Source: Bog-159 sp049511415
GTDB taxonomy: Bacteria > Acidobacteriota > Terriglobia > Bryobacterales > Bryobacteraceae
DNA: 64,000 nucleotides
NCBI GenBank assembly: GCA_049511415.1
Contig: JBEKYC010000024.1
Coordinates: 26,079 to 90,078, forward strand
Direction: 5' to 3'
Part shown: piece after piece, positions 8,050-17,612 of the stretch
How positions within the stretch are numbered: position 1 is the first letter of the stretch
Layout: the number at the start of each line of letters is the position of its first letter
Notes under the pieces: model-generated
What the model was told of the DNA's origin: nothing
Database searches by the model: none
What the model saw: only the letters and a program-made list of their open reading frames with translations
Program-made: the position numbers and the translations under genes

Positions 8050-8589
8050 ATGTCTGAAATAAACGCAGTAGTGGCAATATATGGCACGCACATTGAAGCG
8101 GAGGCCGCCGTCAAGGAACTTCAGCGCGCCGGAACCGATATGCATACCTTGTCTATCATTGGCAAGGATACTCATACGGATGAGCACGTGGTGGGTTATT
8201 ACAATACAGGCGACCGGATGAAGTATTGGGGCAAGATGGGAGCTTTTTGGGGAGGCTTCTGGGGATTGCTGTTCGGATCCGCCTTCTTTGCCATTCCCGG
8301 TCTCGGTCCAATACTCGTAGCCGGTCCAGTGATTGCGTGGATCGTAGGAGCTTTGGAAGGCGCCGTGGCCGTGGGCGGTTTGAGCGCCATCGGCGCCGGG
8401 CTGTTCAGCATGGGTATTCCGAAGGATAGTGTTATTAAGTACGAAATGGCTCTCAAAACGGACAAGTTCCTGCTGATGGTGCATGGCTCAGCCGCGGAAG
8501 TCGAAAAAGCGAAGGACATCATTGAAAACACCCGGCCTGTCAGTGTGGCACTGCACGCGCCCGAGGTAGTGGCAGTGGCCGCGCGATAG
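8050..8589 (+). CDS. DUF1269-like general stress membrane protein
   Basis: 179 residues. The N-terminal alpha/beta segment (INAVVAIYGTHIEAEAAVKELQRAG...TLSIIGKD) is followed by a glycine-rich double hydrophobic hairpin (about 60-125: GKMGAFWGGFWGLLFG, PGLGPILVAGPVIAW) and a C-terminal alpha/beta segment (DKFLLMVHGSAAEVEKAKDII). This is the layout of DUF1269 and general-stress 17M-like proteins, proposed to sit at the membrane; function unknown. AAGGAG before ATG 8050 fixes the start. A related protein is at 44718, also with a sigma-54-like element about 40 bases upstream. Confidence 0.8.
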   Translation: MSEINAVVAIYGTHIEAEAAVKELQRAGTDMHTLSIIGKDTHTDEHVVGYYNTGDRMKYWGKMGAFWGGFWGLLFGSAFFAIPGLGPILVAGPVIAWIVGALEGAVAVGGLSAIGAGLFSMGIPKDSVIKYEMALKTDKFLLMVHGSAAEVEKAKDIIENTRPVSVALHAPEVVAVAAR

Positions 8590-8608
8590 CTCCTGGCGCA
8601 AAGGTCCC

Positions 8609-9424
8609 ATGATGACACAGCCAATGTTAAGAAATGCCGCCCATTTGAAGGGCTTCGAAATCCGAGCCACGGACGGTGATCTCGGAACTGTAGAGCAGTT
8701 GTATTTCGACGATAAGACGTGGGCCATACGCTACCTCGTGGTTGAAACCGGCGGCTGGCTTGGTGGTCGGCGCGTGCTGATCTCGCCTATTTCGATTGTC
8801 CACGCGGACTGGCACGGAAAACACTTGGAGGTGACGCTGACGAAAAAGCAAGTGGAGAATAGCCCCAACGTCGACACCCATGAGCCCGTCTCCCGGCAGC
8901 ACGAGGCCGAATTCTATGGGCATTACGGTTATCCCTGTTATTGGGACGGCCCGTATTTGTGGGGTCCGGCGTTTTATCCGGCGGGCGTGGCCATTGCAAC
9001 CACCGCTTCCAGGGAAGCTTTGGCGGAGAAGATCGGCAGAGATCTGACGGATTCACATCTCCGCAGCACTGAAGGCGTAACCGGATACAACATTGAGGCG
9101 GCGGATGGTGAACTCGGCCATCTGGACGGGTTCGTGGTGGACGACGAGGCCTGGGCGATCCGCTATATCGAACTGGCCACGCGCAACTGGTGGCCGGGTA
9201 AGAAGGTGCTGGTTTCGCCCTCGTGGATCGAAAGGGTGAGTTGGGCAGATTCCAAAGTTTACATCGGCCTCTCACGGGAAGCCATCCAGGGCGCTCCAGA
9301 GTATGTCGAGTCGATACCTATCACTAGAGAATATGAGAACCGGCTCTACTTTCACTACGGACGGCCACCCTATTGGCTGCACCAGGCCGAACACGAGTCT
9401 TCTCTTACAATGAGCGGCGTTTGA
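8609..9424 (+). CDS. Protein with two PRC-barrel domains
   Basis: 271 residues with an internal duplication: about 8-75 (LKGFEIRATDGDLGTVEQLYFDDKTWAIRYLVV split across two strands, then RRVLISP) and about 150-215 (YNIEAADGELGHLDGFVVDD, WAIRYIEL, KKVLVSPSW). Both are PRC-barrels, small beta folds used in adaptor roles from photosynthetic reaction centres to RNA processing. AAGG lies before tandem ATGs. No membrane span. It follows the stress protein by 19 bases. A cytoplasmic adaptor role is inferred. Confidence 0.88.
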   Translation: MMTQPMLRNAAHLKGFEIRATDGDLGTVEQLYFDDKTWAIRYLVVETGGWLGGRRVLISPISIVHADWHGKHLEVTLTKKQVENSPNVDTHEPVSRQHEAEFYGHYGYPCYWDGPYLWGPAFYPAGVAIATTASREALAEKIGRDLTDSHLRSTEGVTGYNIEAADGELGHLDGFVVDDEAWAIRYIELATRNWWPGKKVLVSPSWIERVSWADSKVYIGLSREAIQGAPEYVESIPITREYENRLYFHYGRPPYWLHQAEHESSLTMSGV

Positions 9425-9523
9425 GCTAGGGTAGCGCTGCCGGATCACGGCTGGAGTTACTCACCAGGGCACGCTCCCGAAAAGGGATTGACCAAGGCAG
9501 CGGCGCTTTAAAGCACTGAAATC

Positions 9524-12070
9524 ATGAGCGAACAATCCGGTGTGAGCCACCCCGCATACCATCTCCTGCCTACGGAAATCGCTGGGGTCGATTCCCTGGC
9601 GGAACTCGCCTTGGATATGCATTGGTCGTGGAATCATGCCACCGACGAGGTGTGGCGGCAGCTCGATTCGGAACTGTGGGAAATCACGCATAACCCCTGG
9701 GTGGTCCTGCAGACGGCCTCGCGCGACCGGATCGAGCGCGTCTTGGCCGATCCCGTTTTCCGGAAATGCCTAGATAGCCTTGTGGCAGACGGCCGGCAGG
9801 CCGTGGAGGCGCCCGCGTGGTTTCAGCGCAATCATACGGAAGCGCCACTGACCTGTGTCGCATATTTCAGCATGGAATTCATGTTGAGCGAGGCTCTGCC
9901 GATCTACTCGGGCGGGCTCGGTAATGTGGCCGGCGATCAACTCAAGGCCGCCAGCGATCTGGGCGTGCCGGTGGCCGGCGTAGGACTGCTCTACCAGCAA
10001 GGCTATTTTCGCCAAGTGATCGACAGGAACGGCGAGCAGCAGGCCCTCTACCCGTATAACGACCCCGGACAGTTGCCGATTACGCCTTTGCGCCAGCCAA
10101 ACGGGGAGTGGTTGCGGCTGGAGATCGCGTTACCAGGATATTCGGTCTGGTTGCGGGCCTGGCAGGTGAAGGTCGGCAGAGTGAGCCTGTATCTGCTGGA
10201 CAGTAACGACGCGGCGAATTTTCCAGCTCATCGCGGGATTACCAGCGAACTGTATGGGGGCGGGCCAGAGTTGCGCCTTAAGCAGGAAATGCTCCTCGGC
10301 ATCGGAGGCTGGCGACTACTGCGCGCGCTCGGCCTCCAGCCCGAAGCCTGTCACTTGAACGAGGGACACGCGGCGTTCGCCGTCCTGGAGCGGGCCCGCA
10401 CCTTCATGGAAGAGACGGGGCAGCCCTTCGAAGTCGCACTGGCCGTCACACGCGCGGGTAGTCTGTTCACCACGCACACCGCGGTGGCCGCCGGTTTTGA
10501 TCGTTTTGCTCCGGCGTTGATCGCGCAATACCTCGGCGGATACGCCGAAAAAAAGCTGGGCATTGCCCTTGAGGACTTGCTCGCCCTCGGCCGGCAGAAC
10601 CCGCTCGACTCGTCCGAACCCTTCAACATGGCATATCTGGCAATCCGTGGGAGTGGGGCCGTGAATGGCGTGAGCCGCTTGCACGGCAAAGTCAGCCGGC
10701 GCCTGTTTCTGCCTCTGTTTCCGCGATGGCCAGAGGACGAAATCCCTATCGGACACGTGACCAATGGAGTGCACATGCCCACCTGGGACTCGGCGCCTGC
10801 CGACGACCTTTGGACGGAAGGCTGTGGAAAGGGCCGTTGGCTGGGAACCAATGCCACCCTGGAAGAGGACATTCACCGGGTCCCCGACGCCAAGGTATGG
10901 CAATTTCGAACCGCCGCCAGCAAATCTCTTGTGGAGTACGCTCGCGCACGATTGTCGCGCGACCTGACCGCGGCCGGCGCATCCGCCGAGGAGACCGAAG
11001 CCGCGAAGCATCTCTTTGATCCCAATGCTCTGACGCTAGGCTTTGCTCGCCGCTTCGCAACGTACAAGAGACCGAACCTGCTGCTACACGATCCACAGCG
11101 GCTGCTTCGTATTTTGACCAATTCGGAGCGCCCCGTACAACTCATTATCGCCGGCAAGGCCCATCCGGCGGATCAGGCTGGACAGGACCTGATTCGGGAA
11201 TGGATGCATTTCATCCGGCAGCCCGAGGCACGCCCGCACGCGATCTTTCTCAGTGACTACGACATGCTCTTGACCGAGCATCTGGTGCAAGGGGTCGACG
11301 TTTGGATCAACACGCCTCGGCGGCCCTGGGAAGCGAGCGGGACGAGTGGCATGAAGGTGCTGGTTAATGGAGGCCTCAATCTGTCGGAGTTAGACGGCTG
11401 GTGGGCGGAAGCCTACACGCCTGAAGTCGGGTGGGCGTTGGGTGACGGACAAGAACATGGTGACGATCCGGCTTGGGATGCCGCCGACGCCGAAGCGCTG
11501 TACGACTTGCTCGAACGGCAAGTGATTCCCGAGTTTTATGCTCGCGACGGGCAGGCTATCCCCACGGCTTGGGTGGCACGCATGCGGAAAAGCATGGCGA
11601 GCTTGACGCCGCGCTTTTCAGCGGACCGGGCGGTGCGCGAATACACGGAGCAACACTACCTCCCCGGTGCGGCCATCTTCCGTCAGCGTGCCGCCGGCAT
11701 GGGTGCAGCGGGTGAGCGAATCGTTAATTGGAGACATTCCCTGGAAAAGGCGTGGCCCCGGTTGGGCTTCGGTGAGATGAAGGTCTGGAGCGACGGGGAT
11801 TACCACACCTTTGAGACCGTGGCCTACCTCGCGGATCTCGATCCGAACGCAGTGCTCCTGGAGCTTTATGCCGATGGCGTCAACGGCGACGGCCCCTTCC
11901 GGCAGGAGATGAAGCGCATCAGTCAACTGGCCGGCACAGCCGGCGGTTTCGCCTACCGCGCCCAAGCACCGGCAACGCGCCCTGCGACGGACTATACGCC
12001 ACGTGTGACGCCGCACTGGGAGGGTGTTGCGATCCCACTGGAAGACGGACGAATCCTGTGGCAACGATGA
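9524..12070 (+). CDS. glgP: Alpha-glucan (glycogen/maltodextrin) phosphorylase
   Basis: 848 residues, GT35 family, of the long-N-terminus subtype (LALDMHWSWNHATDEVW). Visible: AYFSMEFMLSEALPIYSGGLGNVAGD (long conserved N-terminal motif, shown in part), HLNEGHAAF, FARRFATYKRPNLL for phosphate binding, and EASGTSGMKVLVNGG, where the lysine should carry pyridoxal phosphate. It releases glucose-1-phosphate from glucans using phosphate and so saves ATP. The preceding 99-base gap is the largest between 8050 and 27879, so an internal promoter is possible, though I saw no convincing one. Confidence 0.95.
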   Translation: MSEQSGVSHPAYHLLPTEIAGVDSLAELALDMHWSWNHATDEVWRQLDSELWEITHNPWVVLQTASRDRIERVLADPVFRKCLDSLVADGRQAVEAPAWFQRNHTEAPLTCVAYFSMEFMLSEALPIYSGGLGNVAGDQLKAASDLGVPVAGVGLLYQQGYFRQVIDRNGEQQALYPYNDPGQLPITPLRQPNGEWLRLEIALPGYSVWLRAWQVKVGRVSLYLLDSNDAANFPAHRGITSELYGGGPELRLKQEMLLGIGGWRLLRALGLQPEACHLNEGHAAFAVLERARTFMEETGQPFEVALAVTRAGSLFTTHTAVAAGFDRFAPALIAQYLGGYAEKKLGIALEDLLALGRQNPLDSSEPFNMAYLAIRGSGAVNGVSRLHGKVSRRLFLPLFPRWPEDEIPIGHVTNGVHMPTWDSAPADDLWTEGCGKGRWLGTNATLEEDIHRVPDAKVWQFRTAASKSLVEYARARLSRDLTAAGASAEETEAAKHLFDPNALTLGFARRFATYKRPNLLLHDPQRLLRILTNSERPVQLIIAGKAHPADQAGQDLIREWMHFIRQPEARPHAIFLSDYDMLLTEHLVQGVDVWINTPRRPWEASGTSGMKVLVNGGLNLSELDGWWAEAYTPEVGWALGDGQEHGDDPAWDAADAEALYDLLERQVIPEFYARDGQAIPTAWVARMRKSMASLTPRFSADRAVREYTEQHYLPGAAIFRQRAAGMGAAGERIVNWRHSLEKAWPRLGFGEMKVWSDGDYHTFETVAYLADLDPNAVLLELYADGVNGDGPFRQEMKRISQLAGTAGGFAYRAQAPATRPATDYTPRVTPHWEGVAIPLEDGRILWQR

Positions 12071-12101
12071 TGCCACCGGCAGTACTGAAGAGGATAAGAA
12101 T

Positions 12102-14519
12102 ATGACAACTACCGTACTCACGCCCGAACTGGTCCGCGAGACACCAGGCGTACTCAATTCCGAGCTGCTGCGCAAGATGGATGCCTACTGGCGCGCCGCC
12201 AATTATCTCTCGGTAGGCCAGATTTATCTTTACGACAACCCGCTGCTGAAGGAGCCGCTGAAACTGTCCCACGTGAAGCCGCTGGTGGTCGGGCATTGGG
12301 GCACGACGCCGGGCCAGAACTTCATCTACGTCCACTTGAACCGGGTCATCAAGAAATATGACCTGGACATGATCTACATCGCCGGTCCCGGCCATGGCGG
12401 TCCGGCGCTGGTCGGCAATACCTACCTCGAAGGCAGCTATAGCGAGATTTATCCGAACATCAACCAGGACGAAGCCGGAATGAAAAAGCTGTTTACACAG
12501 TTTTCGTTCCCAGGCGGGATTTCCAGCCACGTAGCACCCACGACGCCTGGGTCGATTCATGAAGGCGGCGAGCTGGGGTACTCGCTCAGCCATGCCTTCG
12601 GGGCCGCGTTCGACAATCCCGAGTTGATTGTCGCCTGCGTGGTCGGCGACGGGGAAGCGGAAACCGGCCCGCTAGCGACCGCATGGCATTCCAACAAGTT
12701 TCTCAACCCAATTAACGACGGAGCCGTGCTGCCTATCCTGCACCTCAATGGCTACAAGATCAGCAATCCGACCGTTCTGGCCCGTATTGAGCATGAGGAA
12801 TTGGAGCAATTCTTCCGAGGTTGTGGCTGGACGCCCCTTTTTGTGGAAGGTGACGACCCGGAGACTATGCATCAACTCATGGCCACCAGCCTGGAGGAGG
12901 CGATCCAAGACATACGGGGAATCCAGGAGAATGCACGGAAGAAGAACGACAGCAGCCGGCAGCGCTGGCCCATGATTGTGTTGAGGTCGCCCAAGGGCTG
13001 GACCGGACCGAAAGTGGTCGACGGCCTGCAAATCGAGGGCACCTTCCGTTCACACCAGGTGCCGCTCCTGGTGGATGCCGATCATCCGGATCATGTGAAG
13101 CAACTCGAAAGCTGGATGAAAAGCTACAGGGCCGAAGAGCTGTTCGACGGGAATGGCCGCTTGATGCAGGAATTGGCCGATCTGGCGCCGAAGGGCGACC
13201 GGCGCATGGGCGCCAATCCACATGCCAACGGCGGCGTCCTGCTGCGCGACCTGCGTATGCCGGACTTCCACGACCATGCGGTGACGGTGCCCTCTCCCGG
13301 CGCCGTGAGCGGCCAAGACACGCTCGTGCTGGGTGAGTTCTTGCGCGACGTGACCAAGCTGAATCAGGATCAGCGCAATTTCCGTGTCTTCGGTCCGGAT
13401 GAGACCGTCTCGAACCTCTTGGGCGCCGTTTTTGAAGTGACCAACCGGCAGTGGGACGCCCGCGAAGTGAAGAACGATGAATTCCTGGCGCCTGAGGGAC
13501 GCGTGCTGGATTCGATGCTGAGCGAGCACCAGTGCGAGGGTTGGCTAGAAGGATATCTGCTGACGGGCCGGCACGGGCTGTTCAACAGCTACGAGGCTTT
13601 CATTCGCATCGTGGACTCGATGTTCAGCCAGCACGCCAAGTGGCTGAAAGTAACATTGGAACTGCCCTGGCGCCGGAAAATCGCTTCGCTGAATTATCTG
13701 CTGGCCTCCCATGTCTGGCAGCAGGATCACAACGGCTTCACGCACCAGGATCCCGGCTTCCTCGACCACGTGATCAACAAAAAGGCTGATATCGTGCGCG
13801 TCTATCTGCCGCCCGACGCCAATTGCCTGCTGTCGGTTTTCGATCACTGCCTGCGCAGCCGGCATTATGTCAACGTGGTGGTGGCGGGCAAACACGCTCT
13901 CCCGCAGTGGTTGACCATGGACCAAGCGGTGGTGCATTGCACGGAAGGAATTGGCATCTGGCAATGGGCCAGCAACGACCAGGACGGCGGGCCGGACGTG
14001 GTGATGGCCTGCTGCGGCGACACGCCCACGCTGGAGATTCTGGCCGCCGTTTCGATTCTTCGCGAGCATCTACCCAATCTGAAAATCCGGGTGATCAACG
14101 TCGTCGATCTGATGAAGCTGCAGTCGTGCAGCGAGCACCCGCACGGATTGAGCGATACGGATTACGATTCGCTTTTCACCAAAGACAAGCACATCATTTT
14201 TGCGTTTCACGGATACCCATGGCTGGTCCACCGTCTGACTTATCGCCGGACCAACCATAACTTGCACGTCCGGGGTTACAAGGAAGAGGGCACCATCACG
14301 ACCGCCTTCGATATGCGAGTCCAGAATGACCTGGACCGGTTCCATTTAGTGCAGGACGTGATTGACCGGCTGCCGAATTTGGGCAGCCAAGGGGCGTACC
14401 TGAAGCAAACGATGCAGGACAAGCTCATTGAGCACAAGCATTACATCGACAAGCACGGCGAAGATCTGCCGGAGGTTCGTAACTGGAAATGGACGGGGTC
14501 ACATGCAACCAGTAAATGA
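12102..14519 (+). CDS. xfp: Xylulose-5-phosphate/fructose-6-phosphate phosphoketolase
   Basis: 805 residues, the family length. Thiamine-diphosphate motifs are intact: IAGPGHGGPALVGNTYLEG, GGISSHVAPTTPGSIHEGGE and VVGDGEAETGPLATAWHSNK. It splits xylulose-5-P or fructose-6-P with phosphate into acetyl phosphate plus glyceraldehyde-3-P or erythrose-4-P. GAGG before ATG 12102 sets the start. It sits between glucan phosphorylase and mannose-6-P isomerase, which makes fructose-6-P. Acetyl phosphate could yield ATP through acetate kinase, which is not in the window. Confidence 0.96.
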   Translation: MTTTVLTPELVRETPGVLNSELLRKMDAYWRAANYLSVGQIYLYDNPLLKEPLKLSHVKPLVVGHWGTTPGQNFIYVHLNRVIKKYDLDMIYIAGPGHGGPALVGNTYLEGSYSEIYPNINQDEAGMKKLFTQFSFPGGISSHVAPTTPGSIHEGGELGYSLSHAFGAAFDNPELIVACVVGDGEAETGPLATAWHSNKFLNPINDGAVLPILHLNGYKISNPTVLARIEHEELEQFFRGCGWTPLFVEGDDPETMHQLMATSLEEAIQDIRGIQENARKKNDSSRQRWPMIVLRSPKGWTGPKVVDGLQIEGTFRSHQVPLLVDADHPDHVKQLESWMKSYRAEELFDGNGRLMQELADLAPKGDRRMGANPHANGGVLLRDLRMPDFHDHAVTVPSPGAVSGQDTLVLGEFLRDVTKLNQDQRNFRVFGPDETVSNLLGAVFEVTNRQWDAREVKNDEFLAPEGRVLDSMLSEHQCEGWLEGYLLTGRHGLFNSYEAFIRIVDSMFSQHAKWLKVTLELPWRRKIASLNYLLASHVWQQDHNGFTHQDPGFLDHVINKKADIVRVYLPPDANCLLSVFDHCLRSRHYVNVVVAGKHALPQWLTMDQAVVHCTEGIGIWQWASNDQDGGPDVVMACCGDTPTLEILAAVSILREHLPNLKIRVINVVDLMKLQSCSEHPHGLSDTDYDSLFTKDKHIIFAFHGYPWLVHRLTYRRTNHNLHVRGYKEEGTITTAFDMRVQNDLDRFHLVQDVIDRLPNLGSQGAYLKQTMQDKLIEHKHYIDKHGEDLPEVRNWKWTGSHATSK

Positions 14520-14736
14520 GATCGAGCGCACTCACCATCGGCACGGCGGACCGCAACCGGACCGTGTTCCTGATGGCCGGCGTCCCTACTGGACGCGGGC
14601 GCACCGCGATTGGCGTGTGTGGGTCGGCCTGTTTTTTTGTTTAGCGGCCATCATTATTTATGTACTGAGCGAAGACCTGTCGTTCATGCCTAGCGGCCGG
14701 CCGCGGCACGCGGTGTCAGGCCAGGCCGGAAGATAG
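14503..14736 (+). CDS. Small single-span membrane protein
   Basis: 77 residues, starting inside the phosphoketolase end (17-base overlap). A histidine/arginine-rich N-terminus of about 45 residues precedes one transmembrane helix (VWVGLFFCLAAIIIYVLS) and a short polar tail. GGACGGGG lies just upstream of the ATG. Tight overlap implies coupling to xfp. No family recognised; small proteins of this shape often escort membrane complexes, but that is only a guess. Confidence 0.6.
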   Translation: MQPVNEIERTHHRHGGPQPDRVPDGRRPYWTRAHRDWRVWVGLFFCLAAIIIYVLSEDLSFMPSGRPRHAVSGQAGR

Positions 14737-14749
14737 CGGGGTCTCATTC

Positions 14750-15727
14750 ATGTATCCTCTGCGATTCAAACCAATCTATCAGTATCGGGTCTGGGGCGGG
14801 CGGTGTTTAGCCGATCTGATAGGCTCGCCGCTGCCCGGTGATGGCCCTATCGGCGAAGCCTGGGTTCTCAGCGACCGCGAGGATCATCCGAGCCGCATCG
14901 CCAATGGATCGCTTAAAGGACGAACCCTCGGTCAATTGATGGAGCAGTGTCCGGTGCAAGTTATGGGAAAGCTGGCCGGGCGCTTCCACCGATTCCCGCT
15001 GCTGCTGAAGTTCCTTGACGCACGCGAAATGCTCTCGGTGCAAGTGCATCCTTCGGACGCGCATAAAGATCTGCTGCCAGCGGGCGAGACCGGGAAGACT
15101 GAGGCGTGGGTGGTGCTGGATGCGGGGACGGAAAGCCGCGTTTATGTGGGCCTGAAACCGGGTATCGACGCGGATGGCGTACGCCGAGCGCTGGCGAAGG
15201 GGCCGCTGGCGGACATCCTTATGTGCTTCACTCCGCAGCCCGGCAACGGCGTCTTCATACCTGCTGGGACGGTTCACACTCTGGGCGGCGGCGTGGTGGT
15301 GTTCGAAGTTCAGCAGAACAGCGACGTGACGTTTCGTCTGAGCGACTGGAATCGGGTAGACGCCCAGACAGGCCAACCGCGGCCACTTCAGGTTGATCAG
15401 GCGCTTGCCTGCATCGATTTTGGGGAAGGCACGGTAGGTCTGGTGGCGCCCATGGTGGAAGCCACAGCGCCAGTGGAGCGCGAGAGGCTCTTTGATTGTG
15501 AGCATTTCCGGTTGTGGCGCCTGCGCGGACAAACGCCGTTCACCGTCGGCGCCGCGGGCGTGCCGCGCGTGCTTGTGTTTATTGAGGGCCACGGGGACAT
15601 AGAACACGGCGGCGCGACCTGTGAAGCCAAAAAAGGTGATGTGTTCCTGCTGGCTGCGGTTCTGGGAACGTGTACTTTTCGGCCGCGGGGCGCGGTGAAC
15701 GTCCTGGAGATCGAGATACCGGAATGA
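14750..15727 (+). CDS. manA: Mannose-6-phosphate isomerase, class I-like
   Basis: 325 residues. Metal-binding positions are visible: MLSVQVHPSDAHKD (Gln, His), KTEAWVVLDAG (Glu) and VFIPAGTVHTLGGGVVVFEV (His). It interconverts mannose-6-P and fructose-6-P. Its stop overlaps the next start (ATGA), coupling it to the HAD phosphomannomutase-like enzyme, and GH130 follows. Together they form a short path from mannose-1-P to fructose-6-P, the substrate of the nearby phosphoketolase. Confidence 0.93.
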   Translation: MYPLRFKPIYQYRVWGGRCLADLIGSPLPGDGPIGEAWVLSDREDHPSRIANGSLKGRTLGQLMEQCPVQVMGKLAGRFHRFPLLLKFLDAREMLSVQVHPSDAHKDLLPAGETGKTEAWVVLDAGTESRVYVGLKPGIDADGVRRALAKGPLADILMCFTPQPGNGVFIPAGTVHTLGGGVVVFEVQQNSDVTFRLSDWNRVDAQTGQPRPLQVDQALACIDFGEGTVGLVAPMVEATAPVERERLFDCEHFRLWRLRGQTPFTVGAAGVPRVLVFIEGHGDIEHGGATCEAKKGDVFLLAAVLGTCTFRPRGAVNVLEIEIPE

Positions 15728-16494
15728 AAAAACTGATTGTCTACGATTTGGACGGTACGCTCGCCGAAAGTAAATCGTCGCTCGATGCCAGGATGTCGGC
15801 ACTGCTGCACAACCTTCTCGGTGTCGTCAAAGTGGCGATCATATCCGGAGGCGATTGGCCCCAGTTCGAAAAGCAAGTTCTCTCCCATCTTCCCCATGAC
15901 CACCGCCTGGTGAATCTATCCATTCTTCCGACATGCGGAACCAAGTTCTTCCAATACACCGGGGAGTGGAAAAAGCTGTACTCGGAGGATTTCACCGCGG
16001 ATGAGAAGAAAAAAATTGTCAGTTCCATAGAGGAGGCGGTCGGCCAGGCGGCCTTCACGGCCGCAAGGGTTTGGGGAGAAGTGATTGAAGACCGAGGGAG
16101 CCAGATCACCTTCTCCGCATTAGGTCAGCAGGCCCCATTAGAGGAAAAGGAGAGATGGGACCCCGATTACGCCAAGCGTACGAAGATTAAAGCGATTCTG
16201 GACACTCTCATTCCCGCGTTTTCCGTACGCATGGGCGGCGCGACATCCATCGACGTCACCAAACCCGGCATTGATAAAGGCTATGGAATCCGAAAGCTGC
16301 GAGACGTCCTGGGCATTTCATTGGAAGAGATGATTTTCATCGGCGATGCATTGTTTCCGGGCGGGAACGACTATCCTGCTGAACAGGCGGGTGTGGTTTC
16401 CATCCCGGTGCGAGATCCCAATGAGACTAAACCGGTCACCGAAGCAATCATCGCTTGCTTGAATGGCGATCGGGGATTTGATGAGCGGATTTAA
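15724..16494 (+). CDS. HAD-IIB enzyme, phosphomannomutase/sugar phosphatase-like
   Basis: 256 residues. HAD motif I is YDLDGTLAES, motif II is VAIISGG, and the C-terminal motifs are DKGYGIRKL and IFIGDALFPGGNDYPAEQAG, a HAD-IIB/Cof-type arrangement. The family includes eukaryote-type phosphomannomutases and sugar phosphatases. Placed between manA and a GH130 phosphorylase with overlaps on both sides, a mannose-1-P to mannose-6-P mutase is the best guess; a mannosyl-type phosphatase is the alternative. Sequence alone does not separate them. Confidence 0.82.
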   Translation: MKKLIVYDLDGTLAESKSSLDARMSALLHNLLGVVKVAIISGGDWPQFEKQVLSHLPHDHRLVNLSILPTCGTKFFQYTGEWKKLYSEDFTADEKKKIVSSIEEAVGQAAFTAARVWGEVIEDRGSQITFSALGQQAPLEEKERWDPDYAKRTKIKAILDTLIPAFSVRMGGATSIDVTKPGIDKGYGIRKLRDVLGISLEEMIFIGDALFPGGNDYPAEQAGVVSIPVRDPNETKPVTEAIIACLNGDRGFDERI

Positions 16495-17590
16495 GCTACA
16501 GCGTCTGGGGATCGTGATGGAGCCAGAGCCTGGGAATCCGCAGGAGGTAGAGGGCGTCTTGAATCCGGCCGTTGCTCGTGGCCCCGATGGTAGTCTCTAT
16601 CTGTTCCCGCGGTTGGTGGCGAGGGGGAACTACTCTCGCATCGGCATCGCGCGTGTGCGGTTTAATTCGGACAGCGATCCCGTAGGCGTAGAGCGTCTGG
16701 GCATCGCATTGGAGCCGGAAGCCGATTATGAGCGGCGACCGGATGGCGGCGGGGGCTGCGAGGACCCTCGCATCACGTTCGTGGAGCCGCTCCGGCGCTA
16801 CCTGATGACTTACGCGGCGTTTTCGGCCTACGGCCCGCGTATCGCCCTGGCAATATCGGAAGATCTTTTCCATTGGCAGCGCCTGGGACTCGCGACCTTC
16901 GCTTCCTATCACGGCCTGGAAATCGGCGACGTGGACAATAAGGATGCCAGCCTGTTCCCCATCGCCATTCCCGATCCATCCGGGCAACCGGAACTGGCCA
17001 TGCTACACCGGCCGCTTTTCCCCGGCACTCGCCCTGAGGAAACCGCACACCACCCGGCGGTCCGTGAGGTGGATCTCGATCGGGAGAGCATCTGGATTTC
17101 CTACTGCAAGATGGCCTTGGAGGGGCATGAAGCATATCGCCTCCGAAAATTCACCCATCATCACCGGTTGGCAGCTCCGGTGTCGCCTTGGGAGCGGCTC
17201 AAGATCGGGGGCGGCACTCCGCCCATCCTCACACACCATGGCTGGATGATCGTATACCACGGCGTGAGCGAAATGGTGGACCCGGGCGCCGTAGGCCACC
17301 AACTTTGTTACGCGGCAGGAGTGATGGTGTTCTCGAAGGAGCATCCGTTGGTGGTCCGCTATCGCTCGGCGGAGCCGGTGTTGACGCCGGCGCTACCGGA
17401 AGAACGTAGCGGTACGGTGGCCAACGTGGTGTTCCCCACCGGTATCGACCGGCGTGACGATCTGGGCTTGCCGCACCGCTATGACGTGTATTACGGGATG
17501 GCCGACAAGCGGATCGGCGTGGCGCGCCTGGATGTGCCGGATTTACTGCCGCCGGGAGGCGTTGCGGACCCGCCGGAAGCCAAGGTGTGA
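16481..17590 (+). CDS. GH130 beta-mannoside phosphorylase
   Basis: 369 residues, five-bladed propeller family. Signatures: VLNPAVARGPDGSLYLFPR, GGCEDPRITF (the Asp is the expected proton donor), NKDASLFP and GGGTPPILTHHGWMIVYHG. GH130 phosphorylases cleave beta-1,4- or beta-1,2-mannosides with phosphate to mannose-1-P. ATG 16481 lies 9 bases after GGGG and overlaps the HAD gene by 14 bases. It supplies substrate for the HAD enzyme and manA. Substrate linkage cannot be read from the sequence. No signal peptide, so it acts in the cytoplasm on imported oligosaccharides. Confidence 0.9.
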   Translation: MSGFKLQRLGIVMEPEPGNPQEVEGVLNPAVARGPDGSLYLFPRLVARGNYSRIGIARVRFNSDSDPVGVERLGIALEPEADYERRPDGGGGCEDPRITFVEPLRRYLMTYAAFSAYGPRIALAISEDLFHWQRLGLATFASYHGLEIGDVDNKDASLFPIAIPDPSGQPELAMLHRPLFPGTRPEETAHHPAVREVDLDRESIWISYCKMALEGHEAYRLRKFTHHHRLAAPVSPWERLKIGGGTPPILTHHGWMIVYHGVSEMVDPGAVGHQLCYAAGVMVFSKEHPLVVRYRSAEPVLTPALPEERSGTVANVVFPTGIDRRDDLGLPHRYDVYYGMADKRIGVARLDVPDLLPPGGVADPPEAKV

Positions 17591-17612
17591 CGTTGGATCG
17601 GTGAAAGCAAAC

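Noticed and set aside
9470..9523. Sigma-54-like element before glucan phosphorylase
   Set aside because: Only GG and GC spacing fits; both flanking bases differ from the core, so it is at chance level.
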